Below are positions 22,096 to 29,225 of a stretch of 47,908 bases of DNA, in pieces. The notes beneath the pieces were generated by a model. It did no database searches, was not told the origin of the DNA, and worked only from the letters and a program-made list of their open reading frames with translations. Position 1 is the first letter of the stretch. Every line of letters begins with the position of its first letter. The position numbers were made by a program, and so were the translations under genes. The DNA comes from a virus: positions 1 to 47,908 of IMG/VR virus record IMGVR_UViG_3300037635_000677, one strand, 5' to 3'.

Positions 22096-22120
22096 CTTAA
22101 ATAGATTTACAGTATACGAT

Positions 22121-23359
22121 ATGAAGTTAACCGAACCACAAAACACTATCTCAAACGATTCTGCACGTTTCCGTGTGATTGTAGCAGGTAGACGTTTTGG
22201 CAAAACATTCTTGGCAATCAACGAATTAGCCAAATTTGCTCGTTATCCTAATCAAAAATGCTTGTACATTGCAACCACATACCGCCAAGCAAAAGGTGTG
22301 ATATGGGATGATTTGTTACAGTTACTATACGAAAAGAATTGGGTAAAGAAAGTAAACCTATCAGACTTAACAGTAACACTGGTTAATGATAGTATTATAA
22401 CCTTGCGTAGTAGTGATAACAATACAGCACTAAGAGGTACTAAGTGGAATTTTATTTCACTCGATGAGTATGCCAGTATGGATCCTAGCACATGGGACAG
22501 TATACTGAGACCCACACTCAGTGATACACAAGGACATGCTATGTTTATTGGTACACCATATGGTAGAAATCACTTTTGGGATCTATACAATAATGCTAAC
22601 ACTCTAGATGATTGGAGCAGTTATCAGTTTACAACAGCAGAAGGTGGCAATGTAGCACCAGAAGAAATAGAGGCGGCAAAAAGAGATATGGCAGAAAGAG
22701 AATTTAACCAAGAATACAACGCAACATTCGAAGATGCGGCAGGCATAATTGCGTATGCATTCTCACAAGACAATGTAAAAACAGCACCACAGTTATCGGC
22801 TAGCAACGCACTACACATAGGAATGGACTTTAACACAGATAACTTTGCCGCCTGTGTAATGTTACAAGACCGTGATACATTACACATAATAGATGAAATC
22901 ATGCTAATGGGCGCCAGCACCGGCGATATGTGTAAAGAAATACAGCAAAGATATGGCAGGAGAATCATATTTGTATATCCAGATGCTTCAGGTTCACAAC
23001 GTAAGACCAGTGCTAATGGTATGACCGACCACCTTATACTACATAACGCAGGATTCAAAGTGCGTACACCTAAAACCAATCCACCAGTTAAAGATGCTAT
23101 TGCGGCAGTAAATAGTAGGTTGCGTAGTACAAATGGAGACATAAAGTTATTCATAGACCCACAATGCAAGAACACACTGGCCAGTATGAACAAGTTTACA
23201 TACAAAGAAGGCAGTCGTGTGCCAGATAAGAGTTCAGGATATGATCACATGTTTGACGCACTTAAATATTGTGTATGGCAGTTATTCCCATTACAACAAA
23301 TGCGTTTTGACACATTGCCAGGAAATAGATTTAGAAGTACAGGAGTAAGACCAAGATGA
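22121..23359 (+). CDS. Terminase large subunit (ATPase-nuclease)
   Basis: This 412-aa protein is the packaging motor that translocates DNA into the procapsid and cuts it. The ATPase half has Walker A GRRFGKT (residues 23-29), Walker B FISLDE (111-116, catalytic E116) and the coupling motif FIGTP (142-146). The nuclease half has an RNase H-like core starting GMDFN (D236), then IFVYPDASG and a C-terminal GYDHMFDALKY with the last acidic residue. The start lacks a clear Shine-Dalgarno, so translation may depend on the structured leader. The stop overlaps the next gene by 4 nt (ATGA). Single copy. Confidence 0.95.
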   Translation: MKLTEPQNTISNDSARFRVIVAGRRFGKTFLAINELAKFARYPNQKCLYIATTYRQAKGVIWDDLLQLLYEKNWVKKVNLSDLTVTLVNDSIITLRSSDNNTALRGTKWNFISLDEYASMDPSTWDSILRPTLSDTQGHAMFIGTPYGRNHFWDLYNNANTLDDWSSYQFTTAEGGNVAPEEIEAAKRDMAEREFNQEYNATFEDAAGIIAYAFSQDNVKTAPQLSASNALHIGMDFNTDNFAACVMLQDRDTLHIIDEIMLMGASTGDMCKEIQQRYGRRIIFVYPDASGSQRKTSANGMTDHLILHNAGFKVRTPKTNPPVKDAIAAVNSRLRSTNGDIKLFIDPQCKNTLASMNKFTYKEGSRVPDKSSGYDHMFDALKYCVWQLFPLQQMRFDTLPGNRFRSTGVRPR

Positions 23360-23625
23360 TAAAAGGTGATAAAAGTTGGGCAAATGCCCCAGATAAAAAA
23401 ACATCGCAATGGAAGAAGAATGAAAGCACAATTGCCAAGAATCCATTCTTAAGAGCACAACGTGATAAGACACAAGGATTTGCACCTAGTAGTGCTATCA
23501 ATTCAGGTGTGCCAGATGAACAGTACAAAGAGAATTACGACAAGATCAAGTGGAGCAAAGATAAAAAAGATAAGCCAAAGTTCCGCACAAAGATTAATGG
23601 AAAATACGTAGATGAAGAAGAGTAA
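23356..23625 (+). CDS. Small basic protein after terL, unknown
   Basis: An 89-aa, Lys-rich, mostly disordered-looking protein (DKSWANAPDKKTSQWKK ... RTKINGKYVDEEE) coupled to terL by ATGA overlap. I recognise no family. Small charged proteins immediately after terL are common and may be packaging accessories. Its last 14 nt overlap the next gene. Confidence 0.72.
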   Translation: MIKGDKSWANAPDKKTSQWKKNESTIAKNPFLRAQRDKTQGFAPSSAINSGVPDEQYKENYDKIKWSKDKKDKPKFRTKINGKYVDEEE

Positions 23626-23821
23626 TTGGCACGGTGGCAAAGGCAGTACACCACGCACTAACACAAACAGTAAACAATATCAAGATAACTGGGATGCCAT
23701 ATTCGGTAAGAAAGTAAAAGAAGTAAATGAAAAGTTTTCAAAGTCACTTGAAAGTTTAGATGATACAGAATATCCGCAAAGAACAAACATCAACAATAGA
23801 AACAATGACACCATTAAGTAA
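23612..23821 (+). CDS. Small conserved-type phage protein (WHGGKGSxPR motif)
   Basis: This 69-aa protein starts MKKSNWHGGKGSTPR and contains KQYQDNWDAIFGKK. The combination of an N-terminal W-x-G-G-K-G-S-x-P-R and Y-x-D-N-W-D-x-I-F is one I associate with small hypothetical proteins of many tailed phages. Function is unknown. It overlaps the previous gene by 14 nt and the next by 17 nt. Confidence 0.7.
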   Translation: MKKSNWHGGKGSTPRTNTNSKQYQDNWDAIFGKKVKEVNEKFSKSLESLDDTEYPQRTNINNRNNDTIK

Positions 23822-24287
23822 AGACTTAGAGCATTTATATAATGCTACATGGGTAGTCATTGATCCATGGAGTACTCAATTTGAGCCACGTGAAGATATC
23901 AATAAAGATATTTTAACACATGTCAACAATGTAAACAATTACTATGCTCATATGATACATGAATACATACAAACGCATAACATAAACAATGTTTATATTG
24001 TAAACAATCATGGCATACCTACGCATCCATTGTTTGAAAATTACCCTAAATGGCCTGGCAATCTGCCAGAAGGTGATTATGTGTTTGTAGGCTATCACAG
24101 TGGTATTTGTATCAAGCAGAAAGGCACTGAAAAACTTAAAGCAACAAAAGATTACATACCATGGGTAAAAGCAGACTTAACGTGTACCTTACCAACCAAT
24201 TGGCTTACAGCAGAAACAGTAGAACAACTACAATACACGTTCAAAGATCATATGGATATGTATGGGGATAGAGTAAATATAATATAG
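23805..24287 (+). CDS. Isochorismatase/cysteine-hydrolase-like protein (tentative)
   Basis: This is ~160 aa from ATG 23805. An upstream in-frame ATG at 23760 would give 175 aa; neither has a clear Shine-Dalgarno. WVVIDPWSTQF near the N-terminus recalls the first strand and catalytic-Asp region of isochorismatase-fold hydrolases. NVYIVNNHG and the later YVFVGYHSGICI resemble the strand followed by the nucleophile-Cys loop. The lysine of the catalytic triad is not obvious, so activity is uncertain. It belongs to the terL operon of small genes. Confidence 0.5.
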   Translation: MTPLSKDLEHLYNATWVVIDPWSTQFEPREDINKDILTHVNNVNNYYAHMIHEYIQTHNINNVYIVNNHGIPTHPLFENYPKWPGNLPEGDYVFVGYHSGICIKQKGTEKLKATKDYIPWVKADLTCTLPTNWLTAETVEQLQYTFKDHMDMYGDRVNII

Positions 24288-24295
24288 GAGACGAT

Positions 24296-24508
24296 ATGAA
24301 AGCACATCAATTAGGTCAAAAAAGACATAAAAAAGCATTAGCCAGAAAGAACAAGAAGTATACAGGACCAAAGTATTCACGACTTGAACAAATGTTAGTG
24401 TGGGCACCAATACTACAAAGAGCAGGCATTGATATGTTTGCAGAACAAATGCCAGAAGGAGAAATGCACAATGTCCAAGCAAATGGCTCGGCTACCAGTT
24501 TCGTTTAA
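24296..24508 (+). CDS. Small basic protein, unknown
   Basis: A 70-aa protein with a strongly basic N-terminus (QKRHKKALARKNKKYTG) and a helical LEQMLVWAPILQRAG segment. It starts after TAGGAG with 6-nt spacing. Its 3' end overlaps the next gene by 38 nt. I recognise no family. The basic N-terminus suggests nucleic-acid or membrane-surface contact. Confidence 0.68.
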   Translation: MKAHQLGQKRHKKALARKNKKYTGPKYSRLEQMLVWAPILQRAGIDMFAEQMPEGEMHNVQANGSATSFV

Positions 24509-24737
24509 ACAAAGAGTCAGTGGATATAGGCAATTACCAGAAACCACAGAGCCTATAGACTTAACCTATAGAATAACATATAGAGATTGTTTTAACATGG
24601 ATTATACATTTACCAAAGACTTTGAGTACCATGGACCTATAGAATTGATATTACTACAAGTCAAATATGAAATGGGTCATTACGGTGGACTCAAAGCAGA
24701 AGCAATAGCAGGAGATTTACATGAAATTACCAACTGA
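24471..24737 (+). CDS. 88-aa protein of unknown function
   Basis: The start at 24471 (MSKQMARLPVSF) is chosen because AAGGAG lies 9 nt upstream. A longer in-frame start at 24429 lies deeper inside the previous gene without such a site. The protein is mixed alpha/beta (EPIDLTYRITYRD, ELILLQVKYEMG). It overlaps both neighbours (38 and 17 nt). I recognise no family. Confidence 0.65.
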   Translation: MSKQMARLPVSFKQRVSGYRQLPETTEPIDLTYRITYRDCFNMDYTFTKDFEYHGPIELILLQVKYEMGHYGGLKAEAIAGDLHEITN

Positions 24738-24894
24738 AAAAATAAGTACAGCATTTAACACAATGACACTCACAGGCCTTAGTCTGCTATGGGGTCAAAT
24801 GTTAGGTATGCTGAATCCATACTTCACCATACTCACAGTATTGTGTATTATAGTAGGATATGGTTCAGAAGTGCGTATTAAGAAGGAATATTAG
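24721..24894 (+). CDS. 57-aa small membrane protein (holin-like candidate)
   Basis: The ORF starts MKLPTEKISTAFNTMTL after a GGAG site 7-10 nt upstream. It has two closely spaced hydrophobic segments (~14-30 and ~33-48) separated by LNPY, and a charged C-terminus VRIKKEY. Two short transmembrane helices in a tiny protein is the class II holin layout. It is the last gene of the terL operon and overlaps the convergent leftward gene by 17 nt. Confidence 0.62.
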   Translation: MKLPTEKISTAFNTMTLTGLSLLWGQMLGMLNPYFTILTVLCIIVGYGSEVRIKKEY

Positions 24895-25117
24895 GTTTAT
24901 TCTTAAAATCCACAGTTAGGCCTTTAGCAGTATTGCGCCACTTAAACATAGCATTAAACCAAAATAACAGATCTTGATCAAGATGTATGCTCTTTTGCAC
25001 TATGTCTTTGAGTTTTGCCTGTTTCTTATCTGTGGGATCTTTTAAATAATTATTTACACATTGCACAAAGTATCTCTTAAACTCTATGTGCGGATCAGGT
25101 ATATCATTACTCTTCAT
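24878..25117 (-). CDS. 79-aa protein at the end of the leftward operon, unknown
   Basis: A helical, charged protein (MKSNDIPDPHIEFKRYF ... LDQDLLFWFNAMFKWRNTAKG) with no recognised motif. It is the most distal gene of the leftward operon. Its ATG overlaps the stop of the 50-aa gene in another frame, and its 3' end converges with the small membrane protein gene. Confidence 0.65.
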   Translation of the reverse strand: MKSNDIPDPHIEFKRYFVQCVNNYLKDPTDKKQAKLKDIVQKSIHLDQDLLFWFNAMFKWRNTAKGLTVDFKNKPNIPS

Positions 25118-25259
25118 TACGTGGCTTTATGGTATTGTATGTTGGTTTAGGCACTACAGGTAGTGTGAGTTGCAAATACCTTCTATATGCTTGAGTTTTA
25201 GGCTTAGGCAACAAATGACCATTAATCCATTCTTTGGTTCTAGGCTTTCTTGTTCTCAT
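25107..25259 (-). CDS. 50-aa basic small protein of the leftward operon
   Basis: The reverse-strand ORF encodes 50 aa beginning MRTRKPRTKEWINGH, proline/arginine-rich (LPKPKTQAYRRYLQ). It fills the space between its neighbours and overlaps both (20 nt upstream, 11 nt downstream), which supports it as real in a tightly packed operon. The Shine-Dalgarno is weak. Function unknown. Confidence 0.5.
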   Translation of the reverse strand: MRTRKPRTKEWINGHLLPKPKTQAYRRYLQLTLPVVPKPTYNTIKPRNEE

Positions 25260-25626
25260 CGTATTGATCCATATATGTGCTAGCCATTTTGATGTAAAAC
25301 ATTTTTGGGTTCACTGTCCAGTGTTCGCCACGTTCGTTAAGTATTTTACCTTGTAATTCTGGTTTTTCGAAGTTGCTGTAATATATGTCACCATATAAGT
25401 ATTCACGTCTTGCAACTGTGATAGGATGTATGCCTAAGTCTATTGCAAGTTGCCCCAGTGTTTTGCCATACTTGGTTTCAAATTTAGTCGGTTTATTTCT
25501 TCTTTGAAACGGTGTGCCAAAGTTACGCACACGCATACGGATTGCTTCTGGTGTGACATTCTCCATTTCTGCTAAGTCATTGCAGGCTATTCCCCATTTT
25601 TCTTTAAAATCTACTCTTTGTTTCAT
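25240..25626 (-). CDS. Tandem helix-turn-helix DNA-binding protein (putative regulator)
   Basis: This 128-aa protein has its start at MKQRVDFKEKWG, 6 nt after AAGGAG. An in-frame ATG further upstream (25674) has no such site. It has two similar units: KWGIACNDLAEMENVTPEAI followed by RMRVRNFGTPFQRR, and KYGKTLGQLAIDLGIHPITVARREY. Each looks like a recognition-helix HTH. The C-terminal ~45 residues are unassigned. Its location in the only leftward operon, which has a sigma70-like promoter, fits an early regulator. Other possibilities are a packaging-site or origin-binding protein. Confidence 0.7.
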   Translation of the reverse strand: MKQRVDFKEKWGIACNDLAEMENVTPEAIRMRVRNFGTPFQRRNKPTKFETKYGKTLGQLAIDLGIHPITVARREYLYGDIYYSNFEKPELQGKILNERGEHWTVNPKMFYIKMASTYMDQYDENKKA

Positions 25627-26039
25627 TATATCTCCTTGAAAATTAAATCTGGCGCAAAGATAGTCTCTGGCCATTTGTTAGCAATCAATAACTTGTTTAT
25701 GTTATCGAAAGCACCTAAAAGTTCTTCTATGTTTTTGATTTGGTATACTGTAAAGTCTTTGTCTTTGGTTTTCTTATGTTGTTTCAGCATGCCGCCTAAT
25801 GCGGCAGTTATACCTATATACTTGCTTCTTTTATAGTATTTGCCTTTGCCTAAACACTTGAACTCTGTGGTAACAAAAGTGTTTAACTCTGGGTATTCGT
25901 GTTGTGCTTCTGCTATGATGTATAGTGCGTCTTGCAATATGTTTAGGAGTAATTGCTTGTCGTCTTTGGACATTTTACAAAATACAGTATTGATCTCTGA
26001 CTTTGTAAATGCTTTACTCCAGTTTATTGTGTAACTCAT
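25626..26039 (-). CDS. 137-aa protein of the leftward operon, unknown
   Basis: A helical Lys-rich protein (SYTINWSKAFTKSEINTVF ... ETIFAPDLIFKEI). The central part TTEFKCLGKGKYYKRSKYIGITAALGG is basic and could bind nucleic acid. No motif was recognised. It has an AAGGAG site, the stop overlaps the next ATG by one base (TAATG), and a GATAAATA motif lies 25 nt upstream. Confidence 0.72.
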   Translation of the reverse strand: MSYTINWSKAFTKSEINTVFCKMSKDDKQLLLNILQDALYIIAEAQHEYPELNTFVTTEFKCLGKGKYYKRSKYIGITAALGGMLKQHKKTKDKDFTVYQIKNIEELLGAFDNINKLLIANKWPETIFAPDLIFKEI

Positions 26040-26063
26040 CTTATTCTCCTTATCGTATACATT

Positions 26064-26071
26064 TATTTATC
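26064..26071 (-). promoter_or_regulatory. GATAAATA motif on the reverse strand within the leftward operon
   Basis: The octamer reads leftward in the 44-nt gap between the 57-aa and 137-aa genes, 25 nt before the ATG. It is the only reverse-strand occurrence I noticed and could give the distal leftward genes a late start site. Confidence 0.4.
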
Positions 26072-26083
26072 ACTATGTGTGTA

Positions 26084-26257
26084 TTATACAGCATTTATCG
26101 GTTCAATATCAACCTTTTCTACATGCTTTACACCAAAGAACGTGTTAGGCAAACGTCTGTTCAACTGTTCGCAGTATGCAATAGCACACTGATAGTCTTT
26201 CCAATATGGCCTATCGATTAGCCACTCTTTTGTTGGTTCTGTGATAATTTTGTACAT
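26084..26257 (-). CDS. 57-aa first gene of the leftward operon
   Basis: This reverse-strand ORF starts MYKIITEPTKEWLIDRP after a strong AAGGAG site and ends DIEPINAV. Aromatic and charged, with two Cys (DYQCAIAYCEQ). It lies 47 nt downstream of a sigma70-like promoter, so it would be the first early product. No family recognised. Small host-takeover proteins often occupy such positions, but that is only context. Confidence 0.65.
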   Translation of the reverse strand: MYKIITEPTKEWLIDRPYWKDYQCAIAYCEQLNRRLPNTFFGVKHVEKVDIEPINAV

Positions 26258-26303
26258 TTGAATCTCCTTTGTAGTTGTATATATAAATTTATCTATATAT
26301 TAT

Positions 26304-26332
26304 ACTATACAAGATTTATAATGGAATGTCAA
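26304..26332 (-). promoter_or_regulatory. Sigma70-like promoter for the leftward operon
   Basis: On the reverse strand, TTGACA (26332-26327) is followed by a 17-nt spacer and TATAGT (26309-26304). The -35 is a perfect consensus match and the -10 has five of six bases right. Transcription would start near 26297 and run into the 57-aa gene. It is unlike the GATAAATA motifs, suggesting early transcription by unmodified host RNA polymerase. Confidence 0.78.
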
Positions 26333-26334
26333 CC

Positions 26335-26369
26335 ATAAAAAAACCCCAATCATCATTGAGGTTCTTTTT
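26335..26369. terminator. Bidirectional terminator-like hairpin
   Basis: AACCCCAAT (26342-26350) pairs with ATTGAGGTT (26355-26363), with one mismatch. T-rich runs follow on both strands (TCTTTTT rightward, TTTTTTT leftward). It sits just upstream of the leftward promoter and may insulate it from transcription entering from either side. Confidence 0.72.
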
Positions 26370-26522
26370 ACTCTGTTTTACATCTAGAGTAGGTTTGTTA
26401 GGACAAGCCACATTTACTTAGTCACAGGGGTATGCAACTGTAAATAATATTGAAGTAAACGCATAAGGCGTTCACTCATATAACTAAGTGTGTTTGCTTT
26501 TATTCATTGAATAAAAGTATTG
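26370..26522. promoter_or_regulatory. Intergenic control region upstream of the portal with inverted repeats
   Basis: There is no ORF. It contains ACTTAGT (26416-26422) with ACTAAGT (26483-26489), a small AACGC/GCGTT hairpin around 26459-26473, and a near-perfect 21-bp palindrome at 26497-26517 (CTTTTATTCA-T-TGAATAAAAG). The palindrome has the size and symmetry of an operator for a dimeric repressor. The HTH protein of the neighbouring leftward operon is a candidate ligand (inference). Confidence 0.45.
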
Positions 26523-26546
26523 AAAGGCCCCCAACTGGGGGTTTTT
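26523..26546 (+). terminator. Intrinsic terminator just upstream of the portal promoter
   Basis: CCCCC (26528-26532), loop AACT, GGGGG (26537-26541), then TTTTT (26542-26546). An upstream AAAGG extends pairing. It stops rightward transcription before the portal transcript begins at the following GATAAATA motif. Confidence 0.88.
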
Positions 26547-26558
26547 CATATATATTTT

Positions 26559-26566
26559 GATAAATA
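26559..26566 (+). promoter_or_regulatory. GATAAATA late-promoter-like motif before the portal
   Basis: The motif sits 13 nt after a terminator and 38 nt before the portal start. The implied leader begins with the palindrome CTTGTTATAACAAG (26569-26582), a potential 5' hairpin. This is the clearest promoter context of the set because transcription must restart here. Confidence 0.55.
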
Positions 26567-26603
26567 CTCTTGTTATAACAAGCAATATAAACCGGAGATA
26601 TCT

Positions 26604-28292
26604 TTGAGTGATTATCTAAACTATATCACAGGTACCCACGCATTGTACGACAAGTACTATGCCGATTGGAGACTGTGTATCAATTCATACCATGGTGGGC
26701 CAGAATATAAAGATGCCCATTATCTAAGAGCATATCAAGTAGACTTTAACACCCCGAGTGAAATGGTTAACACATATGAAACAGCAGATGACGGTTCATA
26801 TGTGGCAAAATTCAAAGCCAAAGTAGTACAGGGTTCCACGTACAACGAAACTGTGAGAGGCCAAAACAAATTGTCGGGCAGTTTCTATGAAGAAAAGTTA
26901 GACTCAGTGCCATGGTATAACTATGTTAAGTTAATCACTAACGAATACAACTCGATCTTATTCCGTAATCCACCACAAAGAATGCTAGGTGAAAACGCAG
27001 ATATGTCAGAGTTTATAGAAAATGTAGACGGTGAAGGCAATTCATTAAGTGAATTCATGAGTCAGGTAGATGTGCTCACTACTGTATATGGAGTTTTACA
27101 TATTGGATGCTACAAGCCAGTTGGATCAGATATACCTAAATTCAAAATACATACACCTGAAGATGTAACAAATTGGAGTTATCAATATAATCCAGATGGC
27201 AGTTTAACATTAGACAGCATGGTAATTAGGGTTGAATATTCAGACTATCATAGTGTGTACAGAGTATTAACCAGAGATTATATCGATACCATATTTGTTA
27301 AAAATGATAGTTCAGATGATGATTATCTACCACCTGTACAATCAGATGATTTAGAAATGATAGAAGAAGGCACATATCGTATAAGGCAAGAAAATGAATT
27401 AGGTTACATACCAGTAACAACAGTATACCAAAATGTAAAAGTGTATAACAACGTTGGTTCAACAATTATTATGGATGTTGCACAAATACAACGTAGTGTA
27501 TACGGCGACAATGCTGAAATATATAGTGCTATCACATATGGTGCTCATCCTACACTCATAGTAGATGAAAACACCGACGCACTTAATGACGGTCAAGTAA
27601 ACGCAGAGCCAGGTGGCATAGTGCGAGTGCAAGGTGGCCTAACAGGTGATCAACAAAATTATGTATATCAGTTTGCTTCACCTAGTCTAGATGCTATCAC
27701 AGAAATACGTGATTTGATAGACAACAAAATAAACAAATTAACACAAATTGCTATGTTAAGATCAGAAGACTTAATCAAAGCAAGTAACAGTGGCGAACAA
27801 ATAGAAATATTCGACGATAAACTTGCCGCACTGATCCGTAAGAAAGCCACAAACTTAGAAAATACAGAAAGCAAACTGTTTGATATCTATTTTGATTGGA
27901 CAAACCAACAAAAGCCAGATGATTTCCGTGTAAGTTACAGCAGACAATACAACAAAAGAGCATTAGAGGCAGAATTAAAAGAAATAGATGTTTTAATCAA
28001 TGTTGTAAACAAATATGAAGAAATGTTTGGTAATGGTGACATAGAAGCACCAAGTTACAACACAGAAGCAGAAGCAATAGCAGAAGCAAATAGATTAGGA
28101 GGAACTGGCGCACACGAGCACGTTCAAGAAGATGGTAGTAGTATATACATGCCATTTGAAACACATGAATTATATGAGGCGGCTATCGGACAGACAGCCT
28201 CGGAACCAGATTTTAAAAACAATATGCGAGACAAGATACGCATGAGACTTGAAGAGTTAATGTCTAGTACATCAACTAACAAAGGTCTCTAA
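26604..28292 (+). CDS. Portal protein (copy B, complete)
   Basis: 562 aa from a TTG start (MSDYLNYITG...), chosen because GGAG lies 6 nt upstream. The in-frame ATG at 26520 would run through the terminator hairpin. The long alpha/beta protein has the layout of DUF4055/SPP1-type portals: N-terminal wing (LNYITGTHALYDKYY, KLSGSFYEEKLDSVPWYNY), ITNEYNSILFRNPP, the stem region ASPSLDAITEIRDLIDNKIN, and a charged helical C-terminal crown with EAEAIAEANRLGG. The last ~195 residues correspond to the fragment at 3-593. Upstream sequence (terminator, promoter) is unique, so only one full portal start is visible. Confidence 0.87.
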   Translation: MSDYLNYITGTHALYDKYYADWRLCINSYHGGPEYKDAHYLRAYQVDFNTPSEMVNTYETADDGSYVAKFKAKVVQGSTYNETVRGQNKLSGSFYEEKLDSVPWYNYVKLITNEYNSILFRNPPQRMLGENADMSEFIENVDGEGNSLSEFMSQVDVLTTVYGVLHIGCYKPVGSDIPKFKIHTPEDVTNWSYQYNPDGSLTLDSMVIRVEYSDYHSVYRVLTRDYIDTIFVKNDSSDDDYLPPVQSDDLEMIEEGTYRIRQENELGYIPVTTVYQNVKVYNNVGSTIIMDVAQIQRSVYGDNAEIYSAITYGAHPTLIVDENTDALNDGQVNAEPGGIVRVQGGLTGDQQNYVYQFASPSLDAITEIRDLIDNKINKLTQIAMLRSEDLIKASNSGEQIEIFDDKLAALIRKKATNLENTESKLFDIYFDWTNQQKPDDFRVSYSRQYNKRALEAELKEIDVLINVVNKYEEMFGNGDIEAPSYNTEAEAIAEANRLGGTGAHEHVQEDGSSIYMPFETHELYEAAIGQTASEPDFKNNMRDKIRMRLEELMSSTSTNKGL

Positions 28293-28335
28293 TATCTTGA
28301 TAATACCCCAACTCAGGGACAATAGGAGATAAAAT

Positions 28336-29187
28336 ATGTCGGAAGGACAAAATATAGATACGCCAGTTGCAGGCGAAACCGTGCAACCAGTTAGTACTGA
28401 TACTGAGGTAGTAAATGACCAAAAATCAGATGTAGTAGATACACCTAAAGCACCTAGTGTAGAGCACAAGGAAGGTAAAATGTTTGTTGACGGAGTAAGA
28501 GTTTATTCTAGAGACGACACTAACCGAATTGCCGCAAATGCCAAAAAGGATGTGGAAAGTAGAATACTAAGTGATCTAGATGTTGATAGCATTGATCAAG
28601 TTAAGCAAGTAGTAACAGAACTGCGAAACGCATCTCCAGAGAATAATTCTCTAGACGTTGAAGCACTGAGAAGTGCTGTTCAAAAGAGGGAGGCAACAGT
28701 TGAAGAACTGAAAGCAGAACTCAGCAAAGTCAGAACAGACTATGCTGTAAAGGAGCATGTATCCTCCTTAAAGGATAATATGCCTACTAGTTGGAAGCCA
28801 GAGCAAAAAGATGCTGTGGTAGACTTGATGAAAGCCAGAAACATGCTGTTAGTAGAAGGCGAGACGTTCGCAATCAAAAACGGTAATGATTATTTAACAG
28901 TAGATGGTGAAAAACCAGACTACAAGACTGCTGTAGAAGTAGTTGGTAAAAGTCTAGGCTTACCATTTGCCAAGAAAGGTGTAGATACATTTGACGCAGA
29001 TAGAACACCGCAAAATGTTTCTAGCAATGCAGGAGTAAACGAAAGTAGACTAAGAACTGATAGAGAATATAATGCGGCTTATGTTCAAGTGCGAAACGCA
29101 AATAAGACTTTACCACGTGATCAAGTCACGGATGGTATGGTTAAAAAACACATGGAGAGAACAAGATCTTTTAGATCAACTCTCTAG
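28336..29187 (+). CDS. Scaffold / capsid assembly protein (copy B)
   Basis: 283 aa, about 92% identical to copy A (636-1487). Differences cluster in residues ~25-50 (VVNDQKSDVVDTPKAPSVEH against the Q/S/P-rich A version) and at the extreme C-terminus (RSFRSTL versus RSFRSL). The coiled coil in the middle is invariant. A GGAG site precedes ATG, with the spacing shifted by one base from copy A. Confidence 0.8.
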   Translation: MSEGQNIDTPVAGETVQPVSTDTEVVNDQKSDVVDTPKAPSVEHKEGKMFVDGVRVYSRDDTNRIAANAKKDVESRILSDLDVDSIDQVKQVVTELRNASPENNSLDVEALRSAVQKREATVEELKAELSKVRTDYAVKEHVSSLKDNMPTSWKPEQKDAVVDLMKARNMLLVEGETFAIKNGNDYLTVDGEKPDYKTAVEVVGKSLGLPFAKKGVDTFDADRTPQNVSSNAGVNESRLRTDREYNAAYVQVRNANKTLPRDQVTDGMVKKHMERTRSFRSTL

Positions 29188-29225
29188 ATATAATAATACA
29201 TAATTAATTTAACAGGAGAAAAATT

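Noticed and set aside
25627-25674. Longer start (25674) for the tandem-HTH protein
   Set aside because: It overlaps the upstream gene by 49 nt without a Shine-Dalgarno. MKQRVDF at 25626 has AAGGAG at 6-nt spacing.
26520-26603. Longer portal start at ATG 26520
   Set aside because: It would place coding sequence through a strong terminator hairpin and the GATAAATA motif. The TTG at 26604 has a well-spaced GGAG.
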